64,000 nucleotides of DNA from Coniochaeta sp. PMI_546 (GCA_021432605.1 MU271144.1:2786606-2850605), one strand, 5' to 3'. Shown: positions 1-12,746, numbered from the stretch's first letter. The notes: generated by a model from the sequence alone, not told the origin. Made by a program: numbers and translations.

Positions 1-208
1 AGACTTCGCAGCTTCAAGAAGTCGGTGAAGTAAGTCAGGAACCAGCCCGGACTTCGCTTCCGCCACCCATATGGTGTGCAGCATGTCTTTCTCAGCTGCA
101 GGATCCCGAGCAAGGCTGCCCAGTAATAGCTTGCCGTCCCTGAGTCTGTGCTTAGGGAAGGATTCCTGCCATGCCGGCCAAATCCAGTATCGCCGTTGCG
201 TTGTCATC
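1..208 (-). CDS. Partial unrecognised frame at left edge
   Basis: On the minus strand an open frame begins at an ATG at 208 and runs off the left edge after 69 codons with no stop. Its composition looks protein-like: basic and leucine-rich, with an amphipathic stretch (DPAAEKDMLHTIWVAEAKSG) and a leucine-rich end (LVPDLLHRLLEAAKS). It may be a first exon, or the 3' part of an internal exon, since a CAG acceptor-like triplet lies at the codon before ESFPKH. I do not recognise the family. It is short and could be chance; the rest of the gene, if real, lies outside the window. Confidence 0.25.
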
Positions 209-2247
209 CAACAAAGCCTTGACATCGTGAGGAGGAGAGCTCTTGATATACAACGGGCCCGGTTGTAAGCTGGGGTCGTCCGCTCGCTGTCAGAGGCTCA
301 TGGCTCCAGACATGACGAGTGACGATTGCTTCATCGGTGAAGACACTCCCGTCGCACCACGATTGTCGACCGACATAAACTTGATCCTCATCGTAACCCC
401 GAACGACCAAAGTGAGCCACTTCATTCAATATACCAAAGAAGGGACGTAAACCTACATGGCACCCTTCTGCTTTCTTGAAATGTTCTGCGGTACCTGTAA
501 CGCTAGAACAATCACAGAAGCTGGAAGATCTGACTAGTGTCTTTCCGGCAGCCATCCGAGATCCCTGTCGTCATGGGCGTTCTGACCCTTCCAACGGCCA
601 CCGGACCGATACTCCACAATCGAAAGCGCGCCGCCACCCCGCCAACCCATGATTCGTCCAGACGACACCAGAGGAGAGAAACAGACCAATGAGAGCCTGG
701 CAGCATCCCAGAGAGATTCCCGCTCGCCCGGCTGGCTATCCGATCGAAGTGGCAGCCGTCACTTGCCCAAATCTTGATTGGGCAGGCGCCCAATCTAGCA
801 ACAGACTAGGACCGATTGACACCAGTGCCTGGCGTAGTCAGCAAGTGGTTCGCGCACACGATGTTCGGCAGTTCTCTTTCAAGCTTTTGGTGGCTTTCCA
901 CCCTTGCGATGTTTGACCCAATCGTGACAGACGGCGCATGACACTTGTTGACAGGCCAAAACACGTCAAACGTCAAATTCCTTTTATGAAGTCCTAGTGT
1001 ACGCGTGTAGTATAACATCGAATTCCAGCCTCATGGCGCACGTTTCCGAACGAGGTTGCACCACTAGGCCCATTCGGGTGTAATCCTATCGGCACTCACT
1101 CCCCGTCTCCCGGCTTTCCGCTCTTCCATCTACTCCACGTGGCATTGCTGGCAGCTTGTCTGTTGTAAATCTGGAGGCAACGTGATTTAAGCGGTACGTA
1201 TTGATGAGATTACATTACGCTATCGCATCCATCCACGCTTCGTCGTCGTTGGAGGCCGGTGCCTCCTCTGACTGCCCTGCCGACCGCGATAACGTAGCCT
1301 CTAGCTCACCGTCGAGGCCGTGTGTTTCATGTTTCGTTCAGCCGCGTTTCGATGGGGCAGGAACCTCCGCCGCCACGTGAAACGAACAGTAGTGGCTACT
1401 CGCGTTCTCAGCACCTTTCTCTAGGCGACATGCGAGATCCCATTCCGCACGGGAAGTACACGAAAGCCGCCCGTCTTGCTTCCAGGAACTGGGGTACGAT
1501 AGAGCAAGACCAAGGCATCCTCCCGTCCCGATTTGCAATCTATTACCTGTTACACAACCTGACCCTCTTACATGCTGGCTGCTAGACTGTATCTCGAGAT
1601 CCACCACACGGCCTGCCACCCTCTGCACGAGGAGTACTGTGTTTGCAGCTTTCTCATGGGACCGCCAATTTTCACATCAGATGCCGATGGAAATTCCCCG
1701 ACGCCCGTACATCCCACTACTCTCGGCGTGGAGTGCATGCAGGCCAAGCAGGCCTGGCAGGATCTGGTACAACTGTCAGGTTGACATATTCATCAACTGG
1801 TGCATGGCACATGGCGTCAATATGGCAATCTATATTAATGGGCCGTGCCTGGGCCTCAGGTACTATCGTGGCAGAGGCTGCACAGACGTGTGCCAACACT
1901 GTCTCTTACTACATTTGTGCCCGGTGCAATATATTGCCCTGTTATTTTCATCACGAAAGCCCGCGGGAAAGGGACCGTCTTTCCACCCCGATTCTTCACG
2001 GTACGCGGAAGCGATCAAAATCACACCGAGTAACAGAATCCAAATGATGAAGCCACACCTCATACCGCGCGTGACTTAGTGGCATGTTTTAGCTGACCGT
2101 ACGAGTTCAGCGGTATACTGTGGTGGCCACGATGAGAGAGAGCGTCGACACTTCTGCCAAGACCTCACGCATAAACCTGTTAATGTCACGAGATGTTGGC
2201 GTCCTAACTCGGAAGCTGACAATTAGTATCTCATTCACATTCGCGAC

Positions 2248-2955
2248 ATGGACATTAGGTTGTCTATCGCCCTCTTCTGCAAGGCCATGTTGACCTTGGA
2301 TCAGCACGCCTCAGCCAGCATTCGCGCCTGTTGTCACGACTCCGGCCGGGTCCAATATCTGGGGTGCAGATATCATGTTAACTTCACACCTCGGGTGGGA
2401 CGAGGCAGTCATACACGGGGCGTCTCATTGAGCTGCAGTGCTGAAGCAGGTACAAGAAGACGCAAACCTGGTCAGAGGATGTCCGTGTGGCCGCCCAGGC
2501 ACGTACGACGCGTGATATTGACGTTAACTGCAATACTAGTATTCATCTATCTCCGACGCAATGGCTCAGATGCGGGCAGCTGGCTGGCATATACCGCGAC
2601 ATCATCACATGATGCTTATCAGAGGGCGATAGGACAGCTTGACCCCTTGTCTCAACGGCTCCTAAGCCGTGGCGATCACGTCGGGAGAAGGGATAGCCCA
2701 GTATATCAGCACGTGCCGTGGCTATATGTGGTGGCTGGAGAGGAGAGGGAACGGCCGCCCAGACTTTGTCGTGACTACCTGTACGGAGTCGACTGGATGC
2801 TCGATACGGAGACGAGAAACGTCAAGTGGACACACAGGGCTTTACTCGACAGCAAGCCTAGCAGCCCAACCGGGATTAAACGCCTATGCCTTATCGACAA
2901 GCGCCAGAATGACCAAAACTACTGTCTATCATCGGAAGTGATGGGCGATCTTTGA
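2248..2955 (+). CDS. Doubtful 235-residue open frame
   Basis: An uninterrupted ATG-to-stop frame of 235 codons, the longest in the gene-poor left end. It has one hydrophobic stretch near residues 89-102 (VILTLTAILVFIYL) flanked by arginines, which could be a single membrane span, but no signal peptide and no domain I recognise. Composition is rich in Arg, Ser, Cys and His, as expected of non-coding sequence read in an arbitrary frame. No intron signals or related neighbour support it. I keep it only because its length is somewhat above what chance usually gives in 64 kb. Confidence 0.18.
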   Translation: MDIRLSIALFCKAMLTLDQHASASIRACCHDSGRVQYLGCRYHVNFTPRVGRGSHTRGVSLSCSAEAGTRRRKPGQRMSVWPPRHVRRVILTLTAILVFIYLRRNGSDAGSWLAYTATSSHDAYQRAIGQLDPLSQRLLSRGDHVGRRDSPVYQHVPWLYVVAGEERERPPRLCRDYLYGVDWMLDTETRNVKWTHRALLDSKPSSPTGIKRLCLIDKRQNDQNYCLSSEVMGDL

Positions 2956-5900
2956 TTGGTTCTAATATCAGTCTCAATATATAGAGGTCGCTCATCATGA
3001 GCCTGGCCCATTGTCGGACGCATCCATGGACAGGTTAGGAACTTCGAAACGAGAGCCGGCGTGCACAGTCTCGCCTGCAGCTTGCATGGAGAGGCTTCCA
3101 AGGTGCACGAGTATACACGCCCCCCCCAAATTGAGAAGAGACAATACTTCGGCCGGTAGTTGCGCTTTCCTGACGCCCTCTCATCTTCTTTTTGGGGCCA
3201 TAAGCTGGAATTGGTCTGGAATTCCGCTCAAACAGGACTGCTATCATACTTATTCCTCCGATCCTCAAATGGAGGTAGAGTTGATGTTTGTCAAGCGGCG
3301 GAGATTCCGGTTGCTACTTTGAGAAGGATTTCATGCTTCTAGAAGGAAAGCGTCAAACCTCAGAGAACGGTTCCTGACATGGTTCTTCTCTGAAAGGGAC
3401 CATTCAGAACTGAGTTACCGGGGAGTCCTGGCATGTGAGTGTAGCCAGATCGGCAATACTTCGCTTCGCGGCGCAATCACTGAAGGGAGGTTCTTTCTAG
3501 TGTACTGTGGTAGTAACCATAAAACTCCTGCGAGGACCCTAGACATGTTCAGGGCGGCGCAATCTCCTTACGGGAAGACGCTCCGTCCAAGGTGGCATCA
3601 TTACAAGGTCAAGAACGGCATTTGCGTAGCTACGATGAAGCTTAAGCTCAGCGCGGTGGACGACGTTTGCGGGGAAGTGAAGCGGTGGGTGGTATTTGTG
3701 AGAACCTTAACCATGGTTGACTTGAACATGGGGAGACGCCAAGAACAATGTGCTGGAACTTGCTGCCTGCCTGACGACGAACCGTTATGGTCATACAAGC
3801 AACACCCAGCACCTCTAACCATCGATGCCACCTGAGCAAGCAGATAATCAGCACGGAGTAAGTTTTAGAGACAGCTAGCTTCTCAAACAGCCACTGTTCG
3901 CTGAGAAATCCGAACTCAGCCGCGGCCTGTGGCCTACTGAGCTTACCGGCATCTTTCAGCGACATGACGCAGGTGCTCGTACAGGTATTCGGAAGCCTGA
4001 AGTCCGCGTCTATATCGCGTCCTTGGCCCATGCCAGCACCATGTCGTGCAATCGCAGTCGATCTGGATCCAAGCTTGATCGGCTTGGCTTCTATGCCCTG
4101 GCAGAGGGCATCTTCCGTTCCCCAACTGGCAGAAACAGCTGCCTTGCGGCACCTCCGAAGTATAGACCCGTCCTCGATATTGAGCGGCCATGCACGCATG
4201 CAATGTATTTGGGATCATCTTGTCCACGTTGAGAGGTCAGCTGGTCCAGTGGGCGAGGCTAGAACCGGCGTCTCACTCTTCCTTATCGTGACCCTGATAC
4301 AGTCCATGTTTCGAGTCTGGGGCAGCCCCTGCAGACAACTTTGACGTCCAGAACCACTTCCAAGCCACAAAAACATAGTCAGGGCACGCAGAGACCACCG
4401 AAAGCCACGAGGACAGGGCGTTGGCGACAGGGAAGAACCCCGCGTTCGGATGTGCTGTTGACGGAATAACGTCATCCTGACATTGGGCGATCAAACCGAC
4501 GTTCATCCAACCTCGTGGGGAGGCCACGCTGTTCCCTTCCCTGTCTTTTCTTTCGTCTGAAGTCTAAGTGTAGGTCTACTCGTCTATCTGTTTTCTTGCA
4601 CCCTTGCATGATCACGCCAAATGAGTCGTCATCCGTGCCTGAACGTGTCAAGGTCCACGTTGCTTGTTCCCGTCCCTGCTCGTCGCGTTGAAACCAGCAG
4701 AACATGACTTCGAGACTACTGGTTCTCGATCCCACGCATGAACGGCGCGGCCATCTTATTTCCTGCTGCACCATTCAGGCCGCTTCTAGAAGCCTGCCGT
4801 TTCCGTTCGTGTCCCATAATCCAGCATCTGTCATCATTAACTTCATCTCCAATAGCGCCTTCCAAAGTTGGAGTCGTGAACTCCAACTAGACCTACATGG
4901 TCGACGCTTTGACACTTGACCCGCATTTGCGTACTCTACGGTTACTTCTGTCAATGGAGGCAACAAACACGAGCAGCACACAGTCGTTGCAAGAAGTCCG
5001 AATGGCGCACTCTCATTGATCGGTTGTGCCGTGTTTGGAGTCCGTACTCCATCCACGCAGTTTCGAGTTGGTTGAGCCGTTTTGCCCAAGTCCCCTTCTC
5101 GATAATCATCATGTCAGTGTTTCGAGTACGCTATAATAGTGCTCAACTTGATAACATGTTAGAGAGTCATATTCTCACGCTTGCGTCGGAGAATTCACTG
5201 TGGCAAGTCGTCACAGGGGTTGTGGGAAAAGTGGCTTTCTATAACAGCCTTGCCTCTAGGCCTCGAATCGGTTTGGGATTGGCGGCTGCTAAATAACACG
5301 AGGCTCTGATTGTGTGGAGGGTTGTGACTGTGAGGAGAGACGGCATCCCCAGACCCGTTCCGTGTTTTGGATGCTTCTGATGCAGATCCAAAATGGTCTA
5401 CGTTTACCGGCATACACTCACCAACCCTCTCTGAGCTCAACTACCGTGACATCGGGGCTTTCCCGACCACTCACGGCACTGATCGCCTCCGTTAATTGGC
5501 GAAGGAGGTAGCTGTTCAGACGCATCAATGCCCTGCCAAATAGGACTGGCCTCGAAGAGCACCAGACTTGCCGTGCGACCTTCGAGAACAATCTCATACC
5601 CGTTTCTGCTACACGGCAGCGTACAGGAGTGGTGGACGTGTCTTCATCCGATCTCCTGCCCCAAATCTGCGAGGGCAGGGACGAGGGCTCTTCGTTATGC
5701 CTACCGGCTCGCCACTTGGCTGCTTCACACAGTCGCAACAGGTATGATGTTCTCTGCACTGTCGATTGTATACTACCCTCTCTCGTCCCTTTCCGTTGTT
5801 GTACATACGAATTGAACTCTGGGAACGAATGGCGGACCGAGCAGGAGCGGCTGGAGATGAGATGACTTCACACGAAAGCATCGTCGTCCCAAGTTCTTTT

Positions 5901-6416
5901 TGTCTGTGATCCGGACGCATGCGAGATGCATCAAGGGTCCCCGCTTTCCCATCTCTCACCTCTCCGAGCTTCCTCTTGGCTGCTATGCACGTTGACTAAC
6001 TTCCACGCCCCCTTCCTACCCATACCATGGAGTACAGATGTCAGTCCCACAGGCTGCAACCACAGACGGGCTGGATGGGAATCATTCAAGATCTTCTGGT
6101 CCCTCTGGTCTGGGGTACTTGGCTCTCGTCCTCTGAAGTTCGGATGGTACGATCTTGTGAGATTAGAAGACGGCAGGATGGGCCTTCCATGCATCCGCTG
6201 GGTTAAACCGTGCATGACGGGCTGCGTCTGCTTCCGGGGTCATCCATGCAGCAGTCTCTCCTCTTCTTCCATGCATGGCTGTTGGAGTTTTCGAGAAGAC
6301 TTCCGGTTTGAGGTTCGAAGTGGCTTGTCTGAACCGTGGACGTGAGGGCGCACGATAGAGGACGACAGATGCTTCCAGTCTAGTGACGCTTTGCTGAGCG
6401 AAGTGGCTTTTTGGGC

Positions 6417-6461
6417 CTACGCTTCGGGGCGTAGACAGAGTGAACACCCGGCTCACTCTGT
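6417..6461. repeat. Two adjacent perfect hairpins
   Basis: Two inverted repeats lie side by side. CTACGC at 6417-6422 pairs with GCGTAG at 6429-6434 around a TTCGGG loop. ACAGAGTGA at 6435-6443 pairs with TCACTCTGT at 6453-6461 around a nine-base loop. There is no gene nearby that they would obviously serve. Confidence 0.5.
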
Positions 6462-7748
6462 GTGTATAGCATCGAAGAGCACAGTGGTGACACGATATTG
6501 AGTCTACGCGCGCTTTTTTGCCACCGATGACATATGCATCCGGCTCACAGGAAGGTCAAGCGTCTGAGCCTGATGGTCTATCTCACCAACAGCCTTTTCC
6601 CCCTTTTCGGCTGTGAAATCCAAAACACCGCCAGCCTTGCGCCTAAACTGGAATGGGCGGGAAGAATTGAGCCTCGTCGCTTCACAGCCTCGTTGGAAGC
6701 TGTGTACGACGGGATACTGATGTTGTGGCTAAAGCAGGCTGGATAGACGGGTGTGTTTGATCTTGATGAAATCTCAATCATGGCTGTTCTGTTCGTGAGC
6801 AAAGGAGAAATCAGCCGTCTTATATGCGGGTGTAAGTGAGGTCGATGTAGGTAAATGAGCAGATATAAAATGCCATCACGTCCGTCGGACGATTTTCAAC
6901 CTCTGTGCTACGCCGCGTGACTACGGGTTCGTGATGGAAGGCCGAGACTTGTTTGGTGCCACATGGGACCCGACTTCCCCATGATGGCGGTATCTACATG
7001 GACATGACATATTCCAACGGACCGACGAGTCAGGGGGCGCGAGAGTGACATCGACGGGGTTGGGCGCATATGGCTTGAATCCAACATACTTGAAGATCAC
7101 GCTCACTGAGACTGGAATACCAACCACGACTCCGAGATACTTGCAAAGGGGAAGTGGAAGGAGCCGAGGACGATCGAAGACCTTCTGCTAGGAAACTTCG
7201 CCATTACAACAACGGGTAGTGAAGAGATATAGGGCAGACGGTATCGGCAGGACAGTACCGTGCTTGTTTGACATCCATATGTCCATTGTACTCAGGACGA
7301 GACAATACCGTTCAGCGACGGATATAACGACGGTCAGGGAGGTTAGGAAACCATTATACCAGCTCACGCCGATTGTTATCTACCGTTCAACCCAGCCGCC
7401 GGACACTCCCTACGAGCGTATATTTCCCTATTTTACATTGTTGAAGACAAACACCATCGACCGACAGGGGTATTACCAGATGAATCCGCGAAAAGCTCCC
7501 CAGGACCTCACGACCCTACAATCCCACAGCCATATAACCCGACATGCCCATGATCCTCCGTACTCCAACACCTAGCATCAACATAAAGCCCTGGCTGGGC
7601 CACCACACAATCCACCAGCTTCGGTGCAACGGTGGTGATCCCAGCACCTATGAGACGAACCACGAAAAGAAATCCCAATGCCCCGAATTCCAGGAGCAAG
7701 GTACCACGAAAGTCATTCCCAGCGCAAAGACTACTCAGAAAATCCCTC

Positions 7749-10700
7749 CTACGGATCCTCAAATCTCCTCTCCGGGAGAGGGTCTTCCTCCTTCAAAAAA
7801 CCATGGTCTGGAGGCTCACGACTGCCCTTCTCCATGGTCACTGAGGTGTCTCCGCCTTGCTGTGTAGCAGGCTCATCCTTTATCACTGGATCGCCCACGG
7901 CGGTTTGTTCCACGGTGGGTTGTTGAACAGCGGCTGTGTCGGCGCCAGGAAGACAGTCCTTGAAGACCACATCAGCGTCCCTGGCCAACATAAGCGACAG
8001 CTCGCCGCGCAGCATACGCCCAGCACGGGTGATGACCGATGCGGTCTTGGTGCCGTCGTTGCCCAGGACAGACAGATAGTCACGCGACAGGTTCTTGAAG
8101 ATAACCTGGAGGATCTGGTCCCACAGTTCCTGGCAGATCTTGTCGCACATCGCCTTCAGCTGTTGACGAACATTGTCCGTGGCGTGATTGAACATGGTGT
8201 GGCGAGCCTTGTCGACGTGGTCATGCATGTGGCCCTTCATTCGCATGTACTGACCCATGCCTATGATGACGGAGTGTTAGCTGTCGACCCTTTCACAAAC
8301 ATATACGACGAGGTGACTGACCTTGCTCCTGAACACAGATATCATACGCTGGCTGCATGTCTGCTGCGATGGCAGGCTCGAAGGAGCGGTTCGCATCACG
8401 CTGGATTTCCTGTATGATGCCGGCGATCAAAGCAGGGATCTCCCTAATCCGTGACTTATATGTTGACAGCTGCTGGTCTAACATGCTGATACCGGACAGG
8501 TTGACCAAATGCTCGCGCGCATAAGAGATAGCGTCCTTATGGAAGTTATCCAGCATAATGTTCGCCTTGACGACAAAGGCTTCTAAAACGCGTGGAAGTC
8601 GGCGCTGGAAGGTTCGCTCCCAGCCGCCAGCTAGATGGGTCGCAATAGGCGCCCAAAGTTCCTTTTGGAAGTCATGAGGTCCTGCCGCGCCGGACCACAC
8701 TCCGCTCCGTCTAACGGTGGCTTTGTATGTTGCCCAGCGCATTTCAGTGGCCCATTTTGAAGAGGTTGGAATTGCTGCGGCCTGGGCCAAAGGGATGCTG
8801 CGGCCGAAGGCATCGAAAATATTGTCGGCCAGCTCCTCCTTCAGCGAGTTGATGCACTCCTGGATACACTGCTGTAGGTTCTCGTCCAGCTGGGCTAGAT
8901 GTTCTGCCAGACGAACTTGTTCGCCTCGCTTATCAGGATTGGTGAATTGAGAAGTCCCGTCATTGTTAGCCCATAACTTCATGGAGGTCAATAGTTGGCT
9001 CATGTCATTGAGCAGGACGCGGCTAGTCAACGCCCGGCCCGCCTCGGTCATCTTCCTGGCGTGCTCCTGGAGTTGGGGGACCTCGGTATCCTCAACTGAC
9101 TTGAACCCGTCATTGCTGAAGTTGTCCTTCTTCAGACGCCCTCTGAGTTGCTGATAAGCGCGGCTGCTCACACAGAACACAGGTAGAGATGATGCGACTT
9201 TGTCATAGTCACGCAGATCCTGTTCAGGATCGAAGTTGGCCTCGTCCAACTGCAAAGCGGTCTCTTGGTCGAGGCTATGACATTCGTTAGCAACCTAGAC
9301 GCAAGTTGGTCATGTAACCATTGAGGCCTTACTCCTTGATGCCGCTGGCGAAGTCCTGTTTGATGGCTTCACGACTATAAGCATTCCTCCCCTTGATGCA
9401 AATGGACTTGATTTTAGATTCGATCCTCTCTTTCTCGGCATGCATCGTCTTGATTTCCCGCCTTAGATCCAAGATTTTTGCATCTGCCTCCTTGCGGTTC
9501 TGACGAAGGCTTCTCTTTTGGGCCTTCAGGGTTTCGAGCTTCGCGTCGATCTGCTCCTCCGTCAGCGCAGTACGGTCGTCCTTCTTGCCGCTGGCGCCGT
9601 TCTCCTTGTCACTACCAGAAAGAGAATCGGAATCAGACTGTAAAGAGTCCTGGTCGTCGCTGTCGCTGTCACTGTCGATGGAAAGACGGTTCTTCCGACT
9701 GCCAGACGGTTTGGTCTGCCTCTTTCGCTTTTTACCGCCGCCTACTGGAGGGGCATACACAGTGCGTCCATCAGCGAGCCTGCTACGCAAATCCTCCCAC
9801 ACCTCTTCCTCATCTTCCACATTATTGAGCATCTCGCCAAGTGCCGCTCGCTGGTCCTTGAGATTTTTGATACGTTGGGCAAGTTGTGTGGACGTGTCCT
9901 TAATACGCTCGATTACTGCCCAATCGTCTTTAAGTTCATCATCGAGACCTAGGCTATCGGCAGCTTCAGTGATGGATATGTCATCTGTCTTGGAGCAAAT
10001 AAACGTGACCGAAGAGTAAGCACCATCGTACTTGAGTTGGCGCTTGAACTCGTCGCCGAGGAGCTTCTTTGCAGTCTTATCGTCTACTGCCCGCGTGATG
10101 GGTGCAACGATCCAGAGGCCACTGCATTGCTTCATGTAATTGGCGGCGACGGCTGCGCGCGCTGCGTTGGAGTCTTGTACTCCAGGCTAGAGGGTGCTGT
10201 CAGTTGATTGCGGCGTATTTGGAAGACCTGGCGCGCTAGAACTTACAAGGTCGACAATAACCGCGCCGGTTGACAAAGCATCGGCCTTTGTGTAGATGCG
10301 GACGACCTTGATCAGGGGCCAGTATTCCATGGTCTGGCCGGTCGCGGCGGTTTTCTCCTTGCTGTCCACATAGTTCTGTAATTGGCGGTATATTGTAGGA
10401 GCTGTGGTAGCCTGAAATTTTCTGACCGAGCCTAGCACATGGCGGACCGCATTATCGTTGGCAAGGTCTCTAGGCTTGGCCTGCTCGATCATCTCTTTGG
10501 TGAGCCTTGGATAGACGGCCTTGATCTTGGCATATGCTCGGCCAGCATCTGTATCAGCGCTCGAGCATTCTTTCGAAACCCTTCCGGAGCCATCAATGAG
10601 ATCGTCGAACAGGCCAATTAGTTCCTTCTGCCAATCTTCGAATGTGATGAACTCTATCTCGGCCCTGTACAGCTGGGCAGGATCGTCAGAGTCGTTATAC

Positions 10701-11209
10701 GATACTTCTGTTGCAGAGGCGGTGCAAGCACGCAAGCAACTGGTAGGCAAGAGACGCTCCTCGTCAAGCAACGCATTGATGACCGAGCTCTTGCCAGCTC
10801 CAGTGTTGCCGACAACGCCAACCACGGTGCGTCCCATCCTGCGTCGCGCACAAAGTTCGTCGATGGCTTTGATCCATCTTGGTGCCTCGGTGCTCTCAGC
10901 CGGTAGAAAAACCTCGAGAGTCTGTTTGAGGTTACCCAGGAGCTTGATGCCAGCGCCAACACCCTTCTCCAGTAGCTCAGGGTCAGTCAGCGAGATCAAT
11001 TGTTGCAAGTAGCTGGTATGAACAGCTTGTGTTTTGGTTTCACTAATCTCAGCTTCGGGGTGAGTCGGGAATGATAGCGCATCTGGGGATGTGGATGTGT
11101 TTTGCCCAATTTCAGGCTTAATTGGTGGCCCCGTGGTCTCGAAGGCTGGGATGGAATCCATGAGGTAACGGGGGAGGCCATGCGGCTCTGCCTTGAAGGG
11201 GGCGGCCAT
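7749..11209 (-). CDS. Dynamin-type large GTPase, SLIP-GC-like
   Basis: Four exons give 1093 residues: 10247-11209, 9333-10186, 8322-9274 and 7749-8260. The start is the ATG at 11209; a TTG 27 bases upstream in frame is ignored. The GTPase core is clear: P-loop GNTGAGKSS at about 134-142, switch II DLPG at about 320-323 (rebuilt across the first intron), and a specificity motif in FICSKTDD. Downstream come an acidic serine/lysine linker, a charged probable coiled coil (TLKAQKRSLRQNRKEADAKI) and a long helical C-terminal region. This layout matches the fungal proteins usually named after vertebrate nuclear GTPase SLIP-GC. The family is related to dynamins, but its role in fungi is not established; membrane or nuclear action is inference. 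Ist1 is transcribed divergently 569 bp away. GTPase class is sure, subfamily less so. Confidence 0.85.
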
Positions 11210-11778
11210 GATTAGAGGTATTCGAAAGCCAGTCAAGGCATGAGCCGTTATTCTTTGACGCTTGTCGAGTAGCCGCGGAGGTCGAGTCGGATGAGGACGT
11301 AATTATAAGAGGCGGAGCTACTGGAAAGTCATAAAACTGGTGATGTTCGACTTGGGGTGGTCCAGGGGGTTTGCACTGGGAGACGCGTCGCGACTTTGAT
11401 AAGACCGCGAACCCCTGCCCATACTTTTATGTCACCAGGGTCTTTGGGTCTTTGGGTCCTTGGCGGGGAGCAGTTGGCCCGAGCGCTTAGCACGATGGCA
11501 CGTGCTCCCGCACTCCGCCTGGCCCTTTGGCAACTTGCTTGCCCCACTGTCTCTTATGTCAGCCTCAGGAAGGAGCTCCGGATGATTGCGGGGTGAGCAC
11601 CGAAACGTCGTGATAGCTCCAGCTTTCGTAGCTGATGCATTCCACGTCAACTCCTCTCATCACAATCAAATTGCTTCTTATATGTATGAGCCCTCAATAC
11701 TCTAGTAGCACGTGTCCATTTCCAGTACCTTAGCCAAAGTCTTTCTAAACCGCTGAACTACATATCAAGTCTGCCAAA
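11210..11778. promoter_or_regulatory. Shared promoter region, GTPase and Ist1
   Basis: 569 bp between two divergent start codons must hold both promoters. It contains a threefold direct repeat of a GGGTCTT-like heptamer at about 11438-11459 and pyrimidine-rich stretches before the Ist1 start. No TATA box stands out. Confidence 0.5.
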
Positions 11779-12746
11779 ATGCCTCCACCACCAGCTCTTG
11801 CCGTGTGTACTTCATCTCATGTCCCATGGCTGACCCCTTGACACGGCATGCTGATCATACCTAGGCAAAAATCAAGGTGCAGCTCAAGCTGGCCATCGCA
11901 AGGTTGCGGATGGTACAAAAGAGAGATGAGGCTCTCGCAAAGAACCAGCGTCGAGGCATGGCCCAGCTGCTCGAGGCTGGCAAGGAGGAATCCGCGAGGA
12001 TACGTGTTGAGAACATCATCCGCTCCGATATTGCCACCGAGTTGCACGAGATTCTTGAGCTGTACTGTGAGCTATTACTCGCTCGAGCCGGCCTACTAGA
12101 CTCACCGACGTGCGACCCCGGCTTGGAGGAGGCCGTCAAGAGCCTGATATATGCCGCCCCGAAGACTGAAATCAAGGAGCTCAACCAAGTCCGCATCCTC
12201 TTAGCCGACAAGTTTGGTAAGGAATTCGTCCTGGCGGCAATGGAGAACTCTGATGGCAAAGTCTCGGAGAAGGTTGTGAAGAAGCTCAGCGTATCTCCGC
12301 CCAAACCAGAACTTGTTCAGGGATACTTGGAAGAGATCGCAAAGGCCTACGGGGTAAATTGGCCCAAGAAGGCCAAGGAGGACCTCGGGAGTCCTCCGGA
12401 TTTCATGGACGACACAGATGACACCCCTAGCGGCGGTCAGGCGCAAAAGAACCTGACGGCACCTCTAGCCGCAGAAAGCAAAGAGGCGGAGGTCGGAGAA
12501 GAACTCAGCAAGGCAACACCTCCTAAGGCCTTCGGACCTACCAGTCCGCTTCATGTCAATCCACCAAGTCCCTCAACCGACAATATCCACCCAAAAGTGA
12601 CACTAAACTCGCAAGAGCTAAAACCCAGCCAGAAAATGATCAACGCAGGGCTAGCTAAGAAAGCTCCGGAGAGTAAAGGGGGCATAGCTGATGGGGTTCC
12701 TGACTTTGACGAGCTGTCCAAGAGATTTGCGGCGCTCAAGAGATGA
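11779..12746 (+). CDS. IST1: Ist1, ESCRT-III-associated regulator of Vps4
   Basis: Two exons (11779-11802 and 11865-12746) give 301 residues. Ist1 is a cytosolic ESCRT-III-like protein that binds Did2/CHMP1 and the AAA ATPase Vps4 during multivesicular-body sorting. The helical Ist1 domain fills about residues 8-175 (AKIKVQLKLAIARLRMVQKR; RRGMAQLLEAGKEESARIRV; LYCELLLARAGLL), followed by a proline/serine-rich linker. The last residues, FDELSKRFAALKR, fit the MIT-interacting motif with which this family docks on Vps4. The 62-bp intron right after the eighth codon joins MPPPPALA to AKIKV in frame, which fixes the start. It shares its promoter region with the dynamin-like GTPase. Identification is firm. 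Confidence 0.93.

Larger units (their letters stand above)
209..7748. other. Gene-poor region of about 7.5 kb
   Basis: I see no recognisable gene here. Open frames are short, of random-looking composition, and lack family motifs. The base composition is balanced and not obviously AT-rich, so there is no clear sign of strong repeat-induced mutation. I found no reverse transcriptase, integrase or transposase motif in any listed frame, no long terminal or inverted repeats, and no tRNA-like cloverleaf. Two things stand out and are listed separately: a 235-codon frame at 2248 and a pair of perfect hairpins near 6.4 kb. The far end (about 7.1-7.75 kb) is the 3' flank of the minus-strand GTPase gene. 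Confidence 0.5.

Noticed and set aside
3648-4199. 183-codon minus frame in the gene-poor region
   Set aside because: Random-looking composition with no domain, and overlapped by other frames of similar quality.
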